From Amphibalanus amphitrite (taxonomy: Eukaryota > Arthropoda > Thecostraca > Balanomorpha > Balanidae), in NCBI RefSeq assembly GCF_019059575.1, contig NW_024882897.1, forward strand, positions 1 through 64,000: a stretch of 64,000 nucleotides of DNA, given 5' to 3'. A program made the position numbers and the translations under genes. The stretch's first letter is position 1. Every line of letters starts with the position of its first letter. Positions 23,201-30,489 of the stretch are shown here, one piece after another. Under the pieces are notes generated by a model, which searched no databases, was not told the DNA's origin, and was given only the letters and a program-made list of their open reading frames with translations.

Positions 23201-26200
23201 CTTGCTGGGAGTCCCTCTGGTTTGCCTGGGACTGCTGTTTGCCGGGAATTTGCACCTCAGTTCTGGTGTGCCAGGGGTCAGGATTTGCACCTCTGCAGTC
23301 TGCAGGTGGGACGCCCGTGTAGCGCCGTCGCGGCTGTGCGTGTGCAGCGTGGCGATGTCCTGTGCCGCTGCAGCTCGTGAAGACCCCCAGTCACAGCTAT
23401 CCAGGTCAGGGGCACACGCATCAGGATAGGACAGGACAGACTCTGTGGTCATCGAAAGGGGATTTGGGTCAGCCGCCGACCAATTTGAAGGCAACCATTC
23501 AGCAGGGCCACTTATTTTCCTGAAAGTACTGCTTCAACAGCGCATTTTTGAAAGCTGATCCGATTCTGCATGTAGTTTTCAAATGCATGTAAATTGCACA
23601 TTGCACATCTACAAGACAGTCCTCATTGAAAGCGTCCGGTTAGCTTAAACCGAAAATAAACGGTGACGAGAAACAAGCACCGCTTTGGTGTTTATTTGTG
23701 GTTGTTCTGTGATGGGTAAAATATCATGCTGGTTAGATTTGTTTGGCCAACTGGCTGGCGTTGCTTTATCCTCTTACAGCAGACAGAAAAACACGTCTGT
23801 GGTCGATGACTCTAGTCATGTTTGTTTTGTGATAATACCCTTGATGCAGGAAAGTAAAGAACAGCAACTAATCATGAACCTTCTATTTTTGTGCCGTCCT
23901 CCAACGCACTGACCCTTAAAGGTAGTGTGCCACCTTTGAAAGATTTCCTGTTTTATTTTTCCTAGGATAAGAAGCTTCTGTTTTTACCTAATATCGCAAA
24001 AAAAAATCAAAAATGGGCCTGGAATAGTGCCTTTTTCGCCTAAAAGTTTATCGGTTTTTAGATATGTATAACAACTGTAGTGGGCTCACCTGCAAACAGG
24101 CGTCGGGCAACAATCGCATGCGGCGCACTTGTGACAATAAGCAAAGGTCATTATAGTGTTACGACCATACGACGTACGGGAATGAGTTATCAGCTGTCTA
24201 ATCGTAGACAACACAATGTCGAGCCTTAAACTGTAAGCCTGTATTGGTATTGTTTCTTAAATTTGGCTGTCAAACATTAATTTGTGGTTTGAAATATGAT
24301 TTTATGTAAAATAATTGATATGAAACAGCCGTCTCTTAAGTTATGACCCCATTACACCACACGCAAGTGGCAGAAATGACAATGATCAGCTGACGCATTT
24401 TTCTTGGCCGAAGTCAGAGCGCGCGGCCCGACGCACCACGCGTATTTGGAAATTCCGACCTCGACGAGCATCAGAAGCCACCTAACAGGCGTGTTCGAAA
24501 CCGCAGGAGATGATGATGAACGGGTTTATCGAAACTTGATTGGATGAGCCTATCGGTAATAGCGATTTTAATGTGTGCATTTATTGTTCATAGTGGTGTG
24601 AAATGTGGTTGGGGTACGACCGACAACCCGTCGGGGCGAATTTCGCACTGGGGTACTCAAAATTTGAAGAATTTAAGACGTTTCCATAAGTTTTGAAGGT
24701 ATGGATAAGTTCTAAAAATCCAGTTCTCCTTATCCGGGTCATTAACTCCATATGGTCCAAGAAAGCTGGCACACTACCTTTAACCTAGGCATACCAGACA
24801 CCGGTTGCCAACAAAGCGCATGGTGGTTCACGGCAACCCTCTTTCCTGTGCACATGATGTCAAACAATATGTTTATCGGCACGATATACCCCGCTAACTG
24901 CGCAGGGCAGTGTCTCGTGGAAGTTCCAGGCTTCCCGGCGGCCTATTATCATATACTGACGTGGCATCATCGCGTCACGGCTGTTCTACGCGCGCGGTTC
25001 TTATTAGATCAACGCTGACATCACGAACTCCGCGGAACAATGCTCACGGCTTACGGGACATGCACCGCTGTGACGCTCGGAGTGTCCGCGTCATTCATAC
25101 ATAGTTTCCGGCTTCTGATGAAACCCAAACTAGCTGCCGATCAATTACGATAACTTCGACATAATGCTGGCGACTCGTCAGAACATTAGGTATGTTTCTG
25201 TTTAGGTACAGCGCCATTCGATGAAACTCTTTTGATCTCTGAAGCCTGACTTACCAATAACATCGAATTCCTGTCGTGAATCGGTGCCGTTAGAAATACT
25301 GTACGAAAGTAATTGATAAGTAGGTACCTGCTTAACCATGGAGCAATCCTCGCCCTTCCCCGCACTGCTCAGTTATGCCTTGGCTTCGTCGAATACAATG
25401 CCACGAAGGCTTTCGTAAGAAAACTGACGACGAGGAAACCGATGCAATCATTGCCGTGGCAAGTTATTACTTATTGCGCTGCGCTTGTGTATGACTTGAT
25501 TTGAAGAAATGCTATATTGTTGCTGTTGGGTTAACGGCGGGTGGGGGACAGACTAGCTGAAAAATCGACTAATATCGCCCCTCTCCTGACCGAGTCATTT
25601 TCCTATTTCCCCAGCAGTAGGAACCCCTCCCCTATCCGTTCCGCTTTTCTCGTATGGTTCGCCGGTTGACGCTGAGATTGTCGCCATATTAGGACTTCTT
25701 ACCTCTTCTTACCGCTCCTTCTCACCCACTGCAACCGTGCTTTGGATCACGGGCACTCGTCGCACTACCAAACATCCATTTAACTTTATTCGCTCATATT
25801 GCATCACTTCTTCATGCATGACTGAGTGTTCAGAATGACCTGCCACTCACATGTGTGTTCAATGTTCATGGAGCATTGCACTGCACTCATCGCTCAGCCC
25901 ACCACCTCCCCAGCATTCCGTTGGTAAATCAAAACGTTCCGGCTGGTAGCTATTGACGCTGCTTCTTTCTAGGACTTTTTTGCCGCCTGGGAATGCCACC
26001 CATCGGCACAACATAGGCACCTGACCACTGACCTACGTCATTTGACCTATTACCTGACCTCCGGTATATGACCTCTGACCTGACCCCATCATCTGACCAC
26101 TGACCTGACCATTATCCAGCATTTGAGCTGACCGTCATCTGACCTCAGGCCTGACCTCTGACCTAACCTTTGACAGTTGACCTTTGACCTGACCTCTGTA

Positions 26201-26460
26201 GTCTAACTTCTTGCCGACATCTAGCCTCTGGTCACCGATATCCAGTCGTTTGACCTCTGACCCACGGGGCTCGACATCCGGCAGCCGTAACCTTAATCTA
26301 AGCATATGACATTTGATTCGTCCCTTCACCTAAACGGTGCGTCGTATACCGTTATAATAGGTCAATACTAATAATGCACCCCATACCAACTCATAGCGCG
26401 ATAGTTTAAGTACAGTTTAAAAGAATAGGAGGAGCCGTTGCAAAGGCAAATCCTCTAAAC

Positions 26461-26491
<31 letters not shown>

Positions 26492-26762
26492 GCTCCTGAC
26501 ACCTGGGAATGGTTACGTGGCATTTCACAAGGATAGTGTCCTTGCGCCATTTCACATACATATGCAGATACCATCCACAGGAGGAGCTGGTATCTCACCA
26601 CGAGCTCAATTTCTGACCCTTTCCTCCTCTCTCCTCTCGCACAGTGACGAGATGCTTTTACCCTCGTCGTACCCTCGTCTGCCGTTTGTGACCTCTTTTC
26701 CTCTTTCTTCCAATGAGGAGGCGGAGGACCCGCCCTCTCTTCCCCGTACTCCGTCTCTGACC

Positions 26763-26811
<49 letters not shown>

Positions 26812-27505
26812 CTCTTTCAGTGAGGAAGTGGAGGAGGCGTCCCGCCCGTGCCGAGCTCCCCGTGCTCTGTTTGTTACCCCCTCTCTTCCTCTCTCTTTCA
26901 GTGAGGAAGTTGAGGAGGCGTCCCGCCCTTGCCGAGCTCCCCCGCCGGCTCCCCCGGTGGTGGCCCTGCGAGCTCCGCTGCCTGGACGACATCACTTGCA
27001 CAGGTACGACATCACTTGCACATGAAATGTCAAAGGTGTATGTTAGGGTGGCGTCAGTTCGATTATCGGTATTCACATATCAGGCGGAAGGTACCTACTT
27101 GACCGTGTACTTAGGTGATGACAGGACGGGTACTGCACTCATGGCAGTATACCTACTACCTACCTAGGTACCTCTTTTGTATCCATACACAACCTTGTGT
27201 GATACATAGCACGTTTTTTATGTTAGTTCCTAAGCATAAGACACGTAGCAAAATAATCGTTTTTTAATTGCCCATATCTATAAACTATTGAAAAAAGCAC
27301 TGCCAAATAAACTCGCTGTGTAGACTTCTGTCGATAGGTATAGATATCTAACCCGTTCCCCGCCCTGTTCTGCCGCAGGACGTACGACCCGCCGCCCGCC
27401 TACCTCTCTGTGATCGCCGAGGAGCCCCCCTCGTACGAGACGGCCTGCAGCGACGAGCAGCTCGACAAACTCGGCCACACGACAATCTGCAACGGTGTCT
27501 CATGA
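1893..27505 (+). CDS. Single-pass membrane protein with two PPxY motifs (two-exon gene, ~25 kb intron)
   Basis: Coding exons 1893-2227 and 27379-27505 splice in matching phase (codon AG|G) to a 153-residue protein. Seen: a short N-terminal region with a few Cys and no clear signal peptide, a transmembrane helix at about residues 74-95 followed by a basic stop-transfer run (RRRR), then a short cytoplasmic tail with PPAY (117-120) and PPSY (128-131). PPxY motifs are ligands for WW domains of Nedd4-family ubiquitin ligases, so an adaptor or trafficking role like that of Commissureless, NDFIP or WBP1/VOPP1-type proteins is an inference from architecture; no clear sequence match to these was recognised. 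1893 is the first ATG in this frame, in an acceptable context (gaaATGt). The intron carries many transposable elements, and a cassette exon may lie inside it (26902-27003). The gene identity is open. Confidence 0.6.
3003..3015. repeat. LINE 5' target-site duplication
   Basis: AACGCATCGACAT, identical to 9001-9013 immediately after the poly(A) tail. The preceding A at 3002 may belong to it too, but cannot be separated from the tail at the 3' side. Confidence 0.9.
3216..3251 (+). promoter_or_regulatory. Perfect 14-bp stem-loop over the LINE ORF1 start
   Basis: catgacttcccttt (3216-3229) pairs perfectly with aaagggaagtcatg (3238-3251) around an 8-nt loop. The 3' arm contains the ORF1 ATG (3249-3251). 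The 5' arm contains an upstream ATG (3217) that opens a 32-codon uORF ending at 3315, overlapping ORF1 in another frame. This could modulate ORF1 translation; that role is inferred. Confidence 0.6.
3249..4424 (+). CDS. LINE ORF1 protein (coiled coil, RRM-like RNA-binding protein)
   Basis: 391 residues from the ATG at 3249, the first ATG in this frame. Seen in order: a charged Ser/Arg-rich N-terminus; a heptad-like coiled coil at roughly residues 85-170; a Pro/Ala/Gly-rich linker (about 175-235); then a C-terminal half with an RRM-like segment (DIDRAHRLQG, VIVRFVR) and a basic C-terminal domain (NESLTPLRNKIY, ending near VRQLGF). This resembles L1/Tx1-type ORF1 proteins, which trimerise and bind the element RNA as a chaperone. 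It is intact, and the GC-rich linker contrasts with AT-richer ORF2. Confidence 0.85.
   Translation: MPRPEERDGVHEEQDSDPQRSMSRGSSVSELVRTYDDGAGKRDRSESGDAPVPKGKRGALDRGGEPSRSPAQRSQVSLKEHFDDALERLENRLTVFVSSELHEFRTTFQAQLDAFGVRLGELESHIETRDEVIEDLRGQLRDSGDEISRLQARTEEAEMISRLPCLVLSGGAMAARNAPPPPPRPSASAGGGPADQPVGAPGERSPGSAAAARADSAARAGEAPPRRAGRDAGSYEREDVCALVVDVLNRSFGGLNVSESDIDRAHRLQGANNRVIVRFVRSGRGSVRDQVMWRRLELAGKNLYVNESLTPLRNKIYRSLLDAKKEKRIHTVFSRGGHVFFKREKFAVSERVESLDKVRQLGFSVQDDPPPRSQSRDAWRPARDRRGASTR
5108..7783 (+). CDS. LINE ORF2, part 1: APE endonuclease and reverse transcriptase
   Basis: 891 residues from ATG 5108. The endonuclease domain lies at about residues 10-240, with SLNVRGI near the N-terminus, DTHV, GDWN and a YRTDHNLVSL block. 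The reverse transcriptase is at about 480-790, with SPGPDGF, LIPKPGK, WRPISLL, FADYRKAFDS, GCRQGDCCSPLLF and the catalytic YADD. Together these nick the target DNA and copy the element RNA by target-primed reverse transcription. The true frame leaves this reading at the T6 run (7688-7693); the last ~30 residues here are out-of-frame read-through. Confidence 0.93.
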   Translation: MSKINRRCISIGSLNVRGIRQTEKRRDVIDFLRKSNYSVTCLIDTHVTEDLIDVVRSEWGSELVASYGTNNSRGIIILINRNAGVNICSTLVDPGGNYVIISADCENFGKINLIALYGPNEDNPNFYRELFTKIECLPEDPSVFVGDWNMALDPANDTKHYRRVGNPTARKVVLDFIESEQMCDVWRQLHPTTRRYTWRKPTPLRLARLDFFLVSPELMSMVGTADIEVGYRTDHNLVSLTLLSRAARQRGGFWKFNNSLLDDNDFVEMIRKSIREFRRQYLLPIYNPVTMDSDEDAVLIVNDQLFFETLLCHLRGLSIQYSARKKRLSTERENKLISEIVTLEHRVQNEGDNVSLNELYNASAELQELRKSRMKGVLLRAKARWIEYGETPSRYFCSLEKRQYTQKYISCLEVGGTLISDQEEIMTALVRHFSEIYKRKERSKKLQDIEHLLGNNTIRLSHEEKNSIEGKISISEASQAVKSLHNDKSPGPDGFTANFFKTFWPEIGYLVVRSFNYAFENGHLSVTQRQGLLTLIPKPGKPKTCMDSWRPISLLNTSQKILSTVIAGRLKKVMGRLINMAQKGFMKNRYIGDCIRTVYDILWETKRKENNKNVLFLFADYRKAFDSLSHEFIMETLQFFNFGADMQRWIATMLRDASSCISQNQISTGFFEIERGCRQGDCCSPLLFILCAEILGILVRNNRLIKGYIFNHQEIKLEQYADDSTFILDGSQSSFRACLKTIAEFGAVSGLSLNPQKSELLYSGPGEPPSFITQSEFSCVQDSFRYLGIIFTKDMHEMVAVNFKRKVESITNMLKGWLRRRLTLYGKRTVLKSLALSKLTYVLTVLPNPPTAMTDALQKQFFPIFVGQQARQNTSVPFDNALWHTLRGNVW
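7689..8903 (+). pseudogene. LINE ORF2, part 2 after the +1 frameshift (C-terminal region with CCHC knuckle)
   Basis: This frame continues ORF2 from the T6 run to TAA at 8901-8903, about 405 residues. It carries the usual long C-terminal tail and a CX2C...HX4C motif (CTFCG ... HLMVAC) seen in L1/Tx1 ORF2 proteins. The change of one base relative to part 1 is best explained by one extra T in the homopolymer. It could be a real mutation or an assembly error. No other disruption was seen. Confidence 0.85.
8966..9000 (+). terminator. LINE poly(A) signal and tail
   Basis: AATAAA at 8966-8971 is followed nine bases later by an A run of about 21 at 8980-9000, running into the 3' target-site duplication. 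Confidence 0.85.
9001..9013. repeat. LINE 3' target-site duplication
   Basis: AACGCATCGACAT directly after the poly(A) tail, matching 3003-3015. Confidence 0.9.
9014..10026. other. Intronic sequence without a recognised feature
   Basis: Unique-looking sequence downstream of the LINE. Open frames on both strands are short and have no recognisable domain. Confidence 0.5.
10037..10363 (+). mobile_element. SINE-like element, copy 1, with TSD
   Basis: About 327 bp flanked by the 10-bp repeat ACCGACCTAT at 10027-10036 and 10364-10373. It ends in an A-rich aacaaaacaaaacaaacaa tail. The body (ctatcctcaggatac, gctcagccccgg, ctgcccagaccaatg, taattcctatcatccttccgg) recurs at 32947-33258 and, inverted, at 33995-34150. 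The TSD plus A-rich tail mean retroposition by a LINE. No tRNA-type head was recognised, so it could be a LINE 3'-end derivative. Confidence 0.8.
10374..11768. other. Intronic sequence without a recognised gene
   Basis: AT-rich stretches (10760-11070) and moderately GC-rich stretches. No domain-bearing frame, and no repeat pair found within the window. Confidence 0.5.
11769..11900. mobile_element. Short TIR element (MITE-like), 132 bp
   Basis: The ends GCCCTGCGGTACAGTATACC and, inverted, GCCCTGCGGTACAGCATACC form near-perfect 28-bp terminal inverted repeats around an AT-rich centre. No clear TSD was seen, so the superfamily is unassigned. Confidence 0.7.
11901..13736. other. Intronic sequence without a recognised gene
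   Basis: Contains G-homopolymer runs at about 12759-12782 and a GC-rich patch at 12690-12850. Open frames have no recognisable domain. Confidence 0.45.
13745..15117. mobile_element. hAT-like non-autonomous element enclosing a minisatellite (1.37 kb)
   Basis: The ends CATAGACCCGGGAAC and, inverted, CAGGGGCCCGGGAAC are imperfect TIRs. They are flanked by a perfect 8-bp repeat TACATTGC at 13737-13744 and 15118-15125. Inside both ends are homopolymer G/C runs with the shared word ccccccaacttga. The middle, about 14230-14935, is a degenerate array with a unit like ggccctcagaggcgccggtg. There is no coding capacity. The TSD length fits hAT; the termini differ from the GGATCCAG family seen elsewhere in the window. 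Confidence 0.75.
14230..14935. repeat. Degenerate ~25-bp minisatellite inside the hAT-like element
   Basis: Repeated, strongly diverged copies built around ggggccctcagaggc and gccggtgtgg. The open frames here are artefacts of the repeat. Confidence 0.7.
15126..15870. other. Intronic sequence without a recognised gene
   Basis: No coding frame with a known domain and no repeat pair seen. Confidence 0.45.
15881..15990. repeat. 20-bp minisatellite
   Basis: Four near-perfect 20-bp copies of ggcggcgctggagatgtagc at 15881-15960, then a diverged copy to about 15990. Confidence 0.85.
16000..18030. other. Intronic sequence without a recognised gene
   Basis: Mostly unique-looking, AT-rich from 16740 on. 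No domain-bearing open frame. Confidence 0.45.
18115..19380. repeat. Higher-order minisatellite inside the 18-kb hAT-like element
   Basis: Units of about 20-24 bp around ccagcagaagaggggcgc. Larger blocks start with gttg(a/g)(g/t)cagaaat-like words near 18163, 18672 and 19087, each followed by similar ordered variants, so there is a second-level period of roughly 400-510 bp. Six-frame ORFs rich in Arg/Pro/Gly are a consequence of the repeat. Confidence 0.8.
19383..19437. repeat. 55-bp imperfect palindrome
   Basis: cgcaaatatctttaaaacgg at the left pairs with its inverted copy at the right, with few mismatches, around a GC-rich centre (gcgctgcgcgc). It lies between the minisatellite and the right end of the hAT-like element. 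Confidence 0.75.
19588..23915. other. Intronic sequence without a recognised gene
   Basis: Contains a ~36-bp duplication at about 21538-21610 (gacacggcgagggt / gacacgccgagggt), a short cagtc repeat at 22315-22328, and a patch of gtctgca/tttgcac words at 23095-23310. No domain-bearing frame was found. Confidence 0.45.
23920..24779. mobile_element. piggyBac-like non-autonomous element with TTAA target
   Basis: TTAA at 23916-23919 and 24780-24783 flank inverted termini AGGTAGTGTGCCA (13 bp perfect, then imperfect CTTTgaaag). The 860-bp interior has no transposase frame. The TTAA duplication suggests piggyBac, but the first TIR bases are not the usual CCC, so the class is provisional. Confidence 0.6.
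24784..26024. other. Intronic sequence without a recognised feature
   Basis: No coding frame with a known domain and no repeat pair seen. Confidence 0.45.
26025..26280. repeat. TGACCT-rich degenerate repeat
   Basis: More than a dozen tgacct/tgacc words with short spacers (ctgacctgacc, tctgacctgacc). TGACCT is the complement of the AGGTCA nuclear-receptor half-site. It may be only a satellite. Confidence 0.65.
26461..26491. repeat. (CAT)n microsatellite
   Basis: Ten uninterrupted CAT units. Confidence 0.95.
26774..26819. repeat. (CT)n microsatellite
   Basis: Runs of CT directly upstream of the duplicated acceptor/exon start at 26821. Confidence 0.9.
26810..26942 (+). repeat. Tandem duplication of an acceptor plus exon start
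   Basis: About 52 bp starting ctctctttcAG|TGAGGAAGT occurs at 26810-26861 and again at 26891-26942 with about two mismatches. A more diverged third copy is at about 26700-26745. The first copy follows a (CT)n tract and lacks a clear donor. Confidence 0.7.
26902..27003 (+). other. Candidate phase-symmetric cassette exon in the 25 kb intron
   Basis: The segment is preceded by a pyrimidine tract and AG (26900-26901) and followed by CAG|GTACGA. It is exactly 102 nt with phase 2 on both sides, so it could be included between the two coding exons without breaking the frame. It would add 34 residues that start acidic (SEEVEEASRP) and continue proline-rich. The 5' half is duplicated just upstream (26810-26861), which may mean it is only a repeat. 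It is therefore listed as a candidate. Confidence 0.3.
27379..27505 (+). CDS. PPxY membrane protein, last coding exon
   Basis: The acceptor is ttctgccgcAG at 27377-27378. The first base completes the AG|G codon from exon 1. The frame then reads 41 codons to TGA at 27503-27505 and carries PPPAY and PPSY. The phase match across 25 kb and the clustered PY motifs are the main support; there is no transcript evidence. Confidence 0.6.
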
Positions 27506-27734
27506 GGGGAGGGGGCCGAGCTGCGGGAGGGGAGGGCTCCGGCCTGCCCGGGGGCGTGGCCCCGCTACGTGCAATGGTCAATGTGCAAGATGCAAGGCAG
27601 TGTGTGAGCTTGGTGAGATGAAGTTAGCTGTAAATACTGTAGGAGTGAGAGTGAGTGAGAGGGAGACACGGACCTATGCATAAAGTGCTCACTCAGTCGT
27701 GGTGTGAAGTTCACTCTGCCCGATTCTCATGTAA

Positions 27735-27814
27735 TGACGTCATGTCGTAATGACGTCATATCGCTATGACGGTGACGCGAGTTTCAGTGATATATGACAC
27801 ATCTGATGACGTCA
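27735..27814. promoter_or_regulatory. Three TGACGTCA (CRE/ATF) palindromes
   Basis: Perfect 8-mers at 27735-27742, 27751-27758 and 27807-27814, about 230-310 bp after the stop of the PPxY gene, probably in its 3' UTR. The motif is the CREB/ATF site; function here is unknown. No AATAAA was found nearby. The rest of 27815-28699 has no recognised feature. Confidence 0.5.
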
Positions 27815-28707
27815 TAGGAGCATATTGCTGACTGAGGGGCGGCTCGCAATGTCGCCTCCTGCTCAAACCGTCCTGTGCGCGTCCGCTCGCAGAGTTACCG
27901 CCGCTGAATTTCCACGTTCCAGTGAGACATAGTCTGGGGTATGTGGCAGCGGAGTCGGCTGGCAATACTGGAGCGTTTGAGAGAGGGCATAGTCTGAACT
28001 GTAAAATGCTGCCAACAAGTCATGAGATGTGACCTCAGCTTTCGGATGTGCCGACTTTGCGTGCGAAGTGGACAGTTGTTCCATTTCGAGACGCATACAA
28101 GTGTTAAAACTGTGACTCCTAGTGCGCATGCTCGTCATTTCCACAGGCTGTTGGTTTGTGACTTGTAGAAACTTTGAGAACTTGCGACGTGTAAAAGTGG
28201 ATCACCTGAGCTTGCCTATGATCCCCGCATCGGGGGACGCTGTTTGTTCAGCTGTGCATTCCGCGTGTGTTTGTGTGATACTTATGACGCAATTCCAGAA
28301 TGTTTGTTTATTTGTGACCTGGTCAACTCCGTGATGTGTTTTGTGCAACTCCCGTAATGTAGGTAGGTATATGCCGGAATGTGTGCGTTTTATACTGAAC
28401 GCATTGCGCTGTACGATTGCTCATGTAATCATTGTCCATTTGCTTCATAAAACATAACCGTGGAGAAGTGTTTTCTTGGAGGTGTGATTTGAAGAGCCGA
28501 ATCATCACCCATAGACCATAATCTGGAGGTATTGTAAGAAGCAGTGGCACAATATCGGCCTTAGTTTGCATCTCGCCGCAGAGATGGCAGCACTATCGCG
28601 AACAGGGCTGGTAACGCGAACAGCCAGAAAGGCACGGTACCCAGAACAGATGGCGCCAGCGTAAGGGTCGTCTACGCAGGGTTATATGATGTAAAATATC
28701 GTCCACG

Positions 28708-30481
28708 CAGGGGCGGATCCAGGAAAACTCCAAGGGGAGGGTCATGAATCGAAGTGGTGCCCCTACCTATACCCAAAATTAAAAACTCAACGGATTTCGT
28801 CCACTTCATTTTGGTGGTGCCCCCATTTTCAGTTTTTTTTTCTTTTTACTTTTTATTTTTAGTCAGTATCTTAACTCTTAGCCACAACCACATTTACCAA
28901 TTGTAAGCAAGTATATATGAATGTGCTACTGCTATGTGTATATACCTATGTTGTGGACGCTGAGTAGTGAGTACTTACCAGGAACGTTATCAGGTAAGCA
29001 AATCGTTGTCAGTCCGACGAACTTGACCCTGGCGTCTAAAGGGTCTGTCCTTGACACTTCAGGCTTGTCAGGGGCACCAAAATCCTTCCAGGGACACCAC
29101 AAACCTGTCAGGGGCACCTACGGCCTTGTAGGGGCGCCACAGGCCCGCCAGGGGCACCACAGGCCTGCCAGGAAGCAGGGGCACCACAGGTCTAGCAAGT
29201 ATACACGACAGGCCTGTCAGGGGCACAACGGGCCTGTTGGGCCCATGAGCACCCCTAGGGGCAGGGGCACCACAGTCCTTCCAGGGGCACCGCAGGCCTG
29301 TGAGGGGCACCAGCGGCCTAGCAGGGGCACCAGTCAACACAGGCCTGCCAGGGGCACCACAGACCTGCCAGGGGCACCAGAGGCCTGCCAGGAGCACCAC
29401 CGACCTCGCAGGGGTAACTTGGGCCTGTCAGGGCCCAGGGGCACCACGGGCCTGTCGAGAGGCACTTCAGGCTTTTCAGGGGCACCATAGTCCTCTCCGG
29501 GCGCAGGGGTAGCAGGGGCGCCAGAGGCCTGCCAGGGGCACTACAGGCCTAGCAAGGGCACCACTGGTCTATCAGGGGCACCACGAGCCTGTCATAGCCA
29601 GGCATCTCAGGCTTGTCAAGGCCCAGGGGCACCACAGGTCTGTGAGGGGCACCAGCGACCTAGCAGGGGCACCAGTCAACACAGGTCTGCCAGGGGCGCC
29701 ACAGACCTGCCAGGGGCACCAGAGGTCTGCCAGGGGCACCACCGGCCTCGCAGGGGCACCTTGGGCCTGTCAGGGGCACCACGGGCCTGCCGAGGGGCAC
29801 TTCAGACTTTTCAGGGGCACCAGTCCTCTCCGGGCGCAGGGGTACCAGCGGCCTAGCAAGGGCACCAGAGGTCTGCCAGGGGCACCAGCGGCCTAGCAAG
29901 GGCACCAGAGGTCTGCCAGGGGGCACCACAGGCCTAACAAGGGCACCACGGGCCTGTCAGGGGCACCTCAGGCTTGTCAGGGCCCAGGGACACCACAGTC
30001 CTTCCAAGGGCACCGCAAGCCTGTCAGGGGCACCAGAGGCCTGCCAGGGGCACCACAGGCCTAGCAAGGGCACCACTGGCCTGTCAGGGGCACCTCAGGC
30101 TTGTCAGGGCCCAGGGGCACCACAGTCCTTCCAGGGGCATTACAAGCCTGTCAGGGGCACCAGAGGCCTAGCAAGGGCACCACAGGCCTGCCAGGGGCAC
30201 CACCGGCCTTGCAGGGGCGCCTCAGGCCTGTCAGGGGCACCACGTGCCTGCCGGGGACACTTCAGGCTTGTCAGGGGCGTTACAGTCCTGCCAGGGCCCA
30301 GGGGCACCAGGCCCGTGGTGTCCCTGCTAGGCCTGTGGTGCCTCTGGCGGTCCTGTGGTGCCCCTGTTAGGACTGTGATACCCCTGATAGGCCGGTGGTG
30401 CCCCTGGCAGGTCTTTGGGCCCCCGGGCCTCAAGGGGGGGGGGGGGCATGACCCATGTGACCCCCCTTGGATCCGCCACTG
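28708..30481. mobile_element. hAT-like non-autonomous element enclosing a minisatellite (1.77 kb)
   Basis: The left end CAGGGGCGGATCCAG and inverted right end CAGTGGCGGATCCAA form TIRs. They are flanked by a perfect 8-bp repeat CGTCCACG at 28700-28707 and 30482-30489. The interior from about 29050 to 30420 is a degenerate ~21-bp array (aggggcaccacaggcctgcc-like). The array changes orientation near 30300, where units read as the reverse complement. No transposase frame. Termini match the elements at 371-520 and 18039-19579. Confidence 0.88.
29050..30420. repeat. ~21-bp minisatellite with a strand switch
   Basis: Dozens of copies of caggggcaccacaggcctgc and variants in one orientation to about 30310, then aggcctgtggtgcccctg in the other orientation to about 30420. 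Blocks of several units (around ccagtcaacacaggtctgcc at 29330 and 29670) are themselves duplicated with a period near 340 bp. Open frames are repeat artefacts. Confidence 0.85.
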
Positions 30482-30489
30482 CGTCCACG

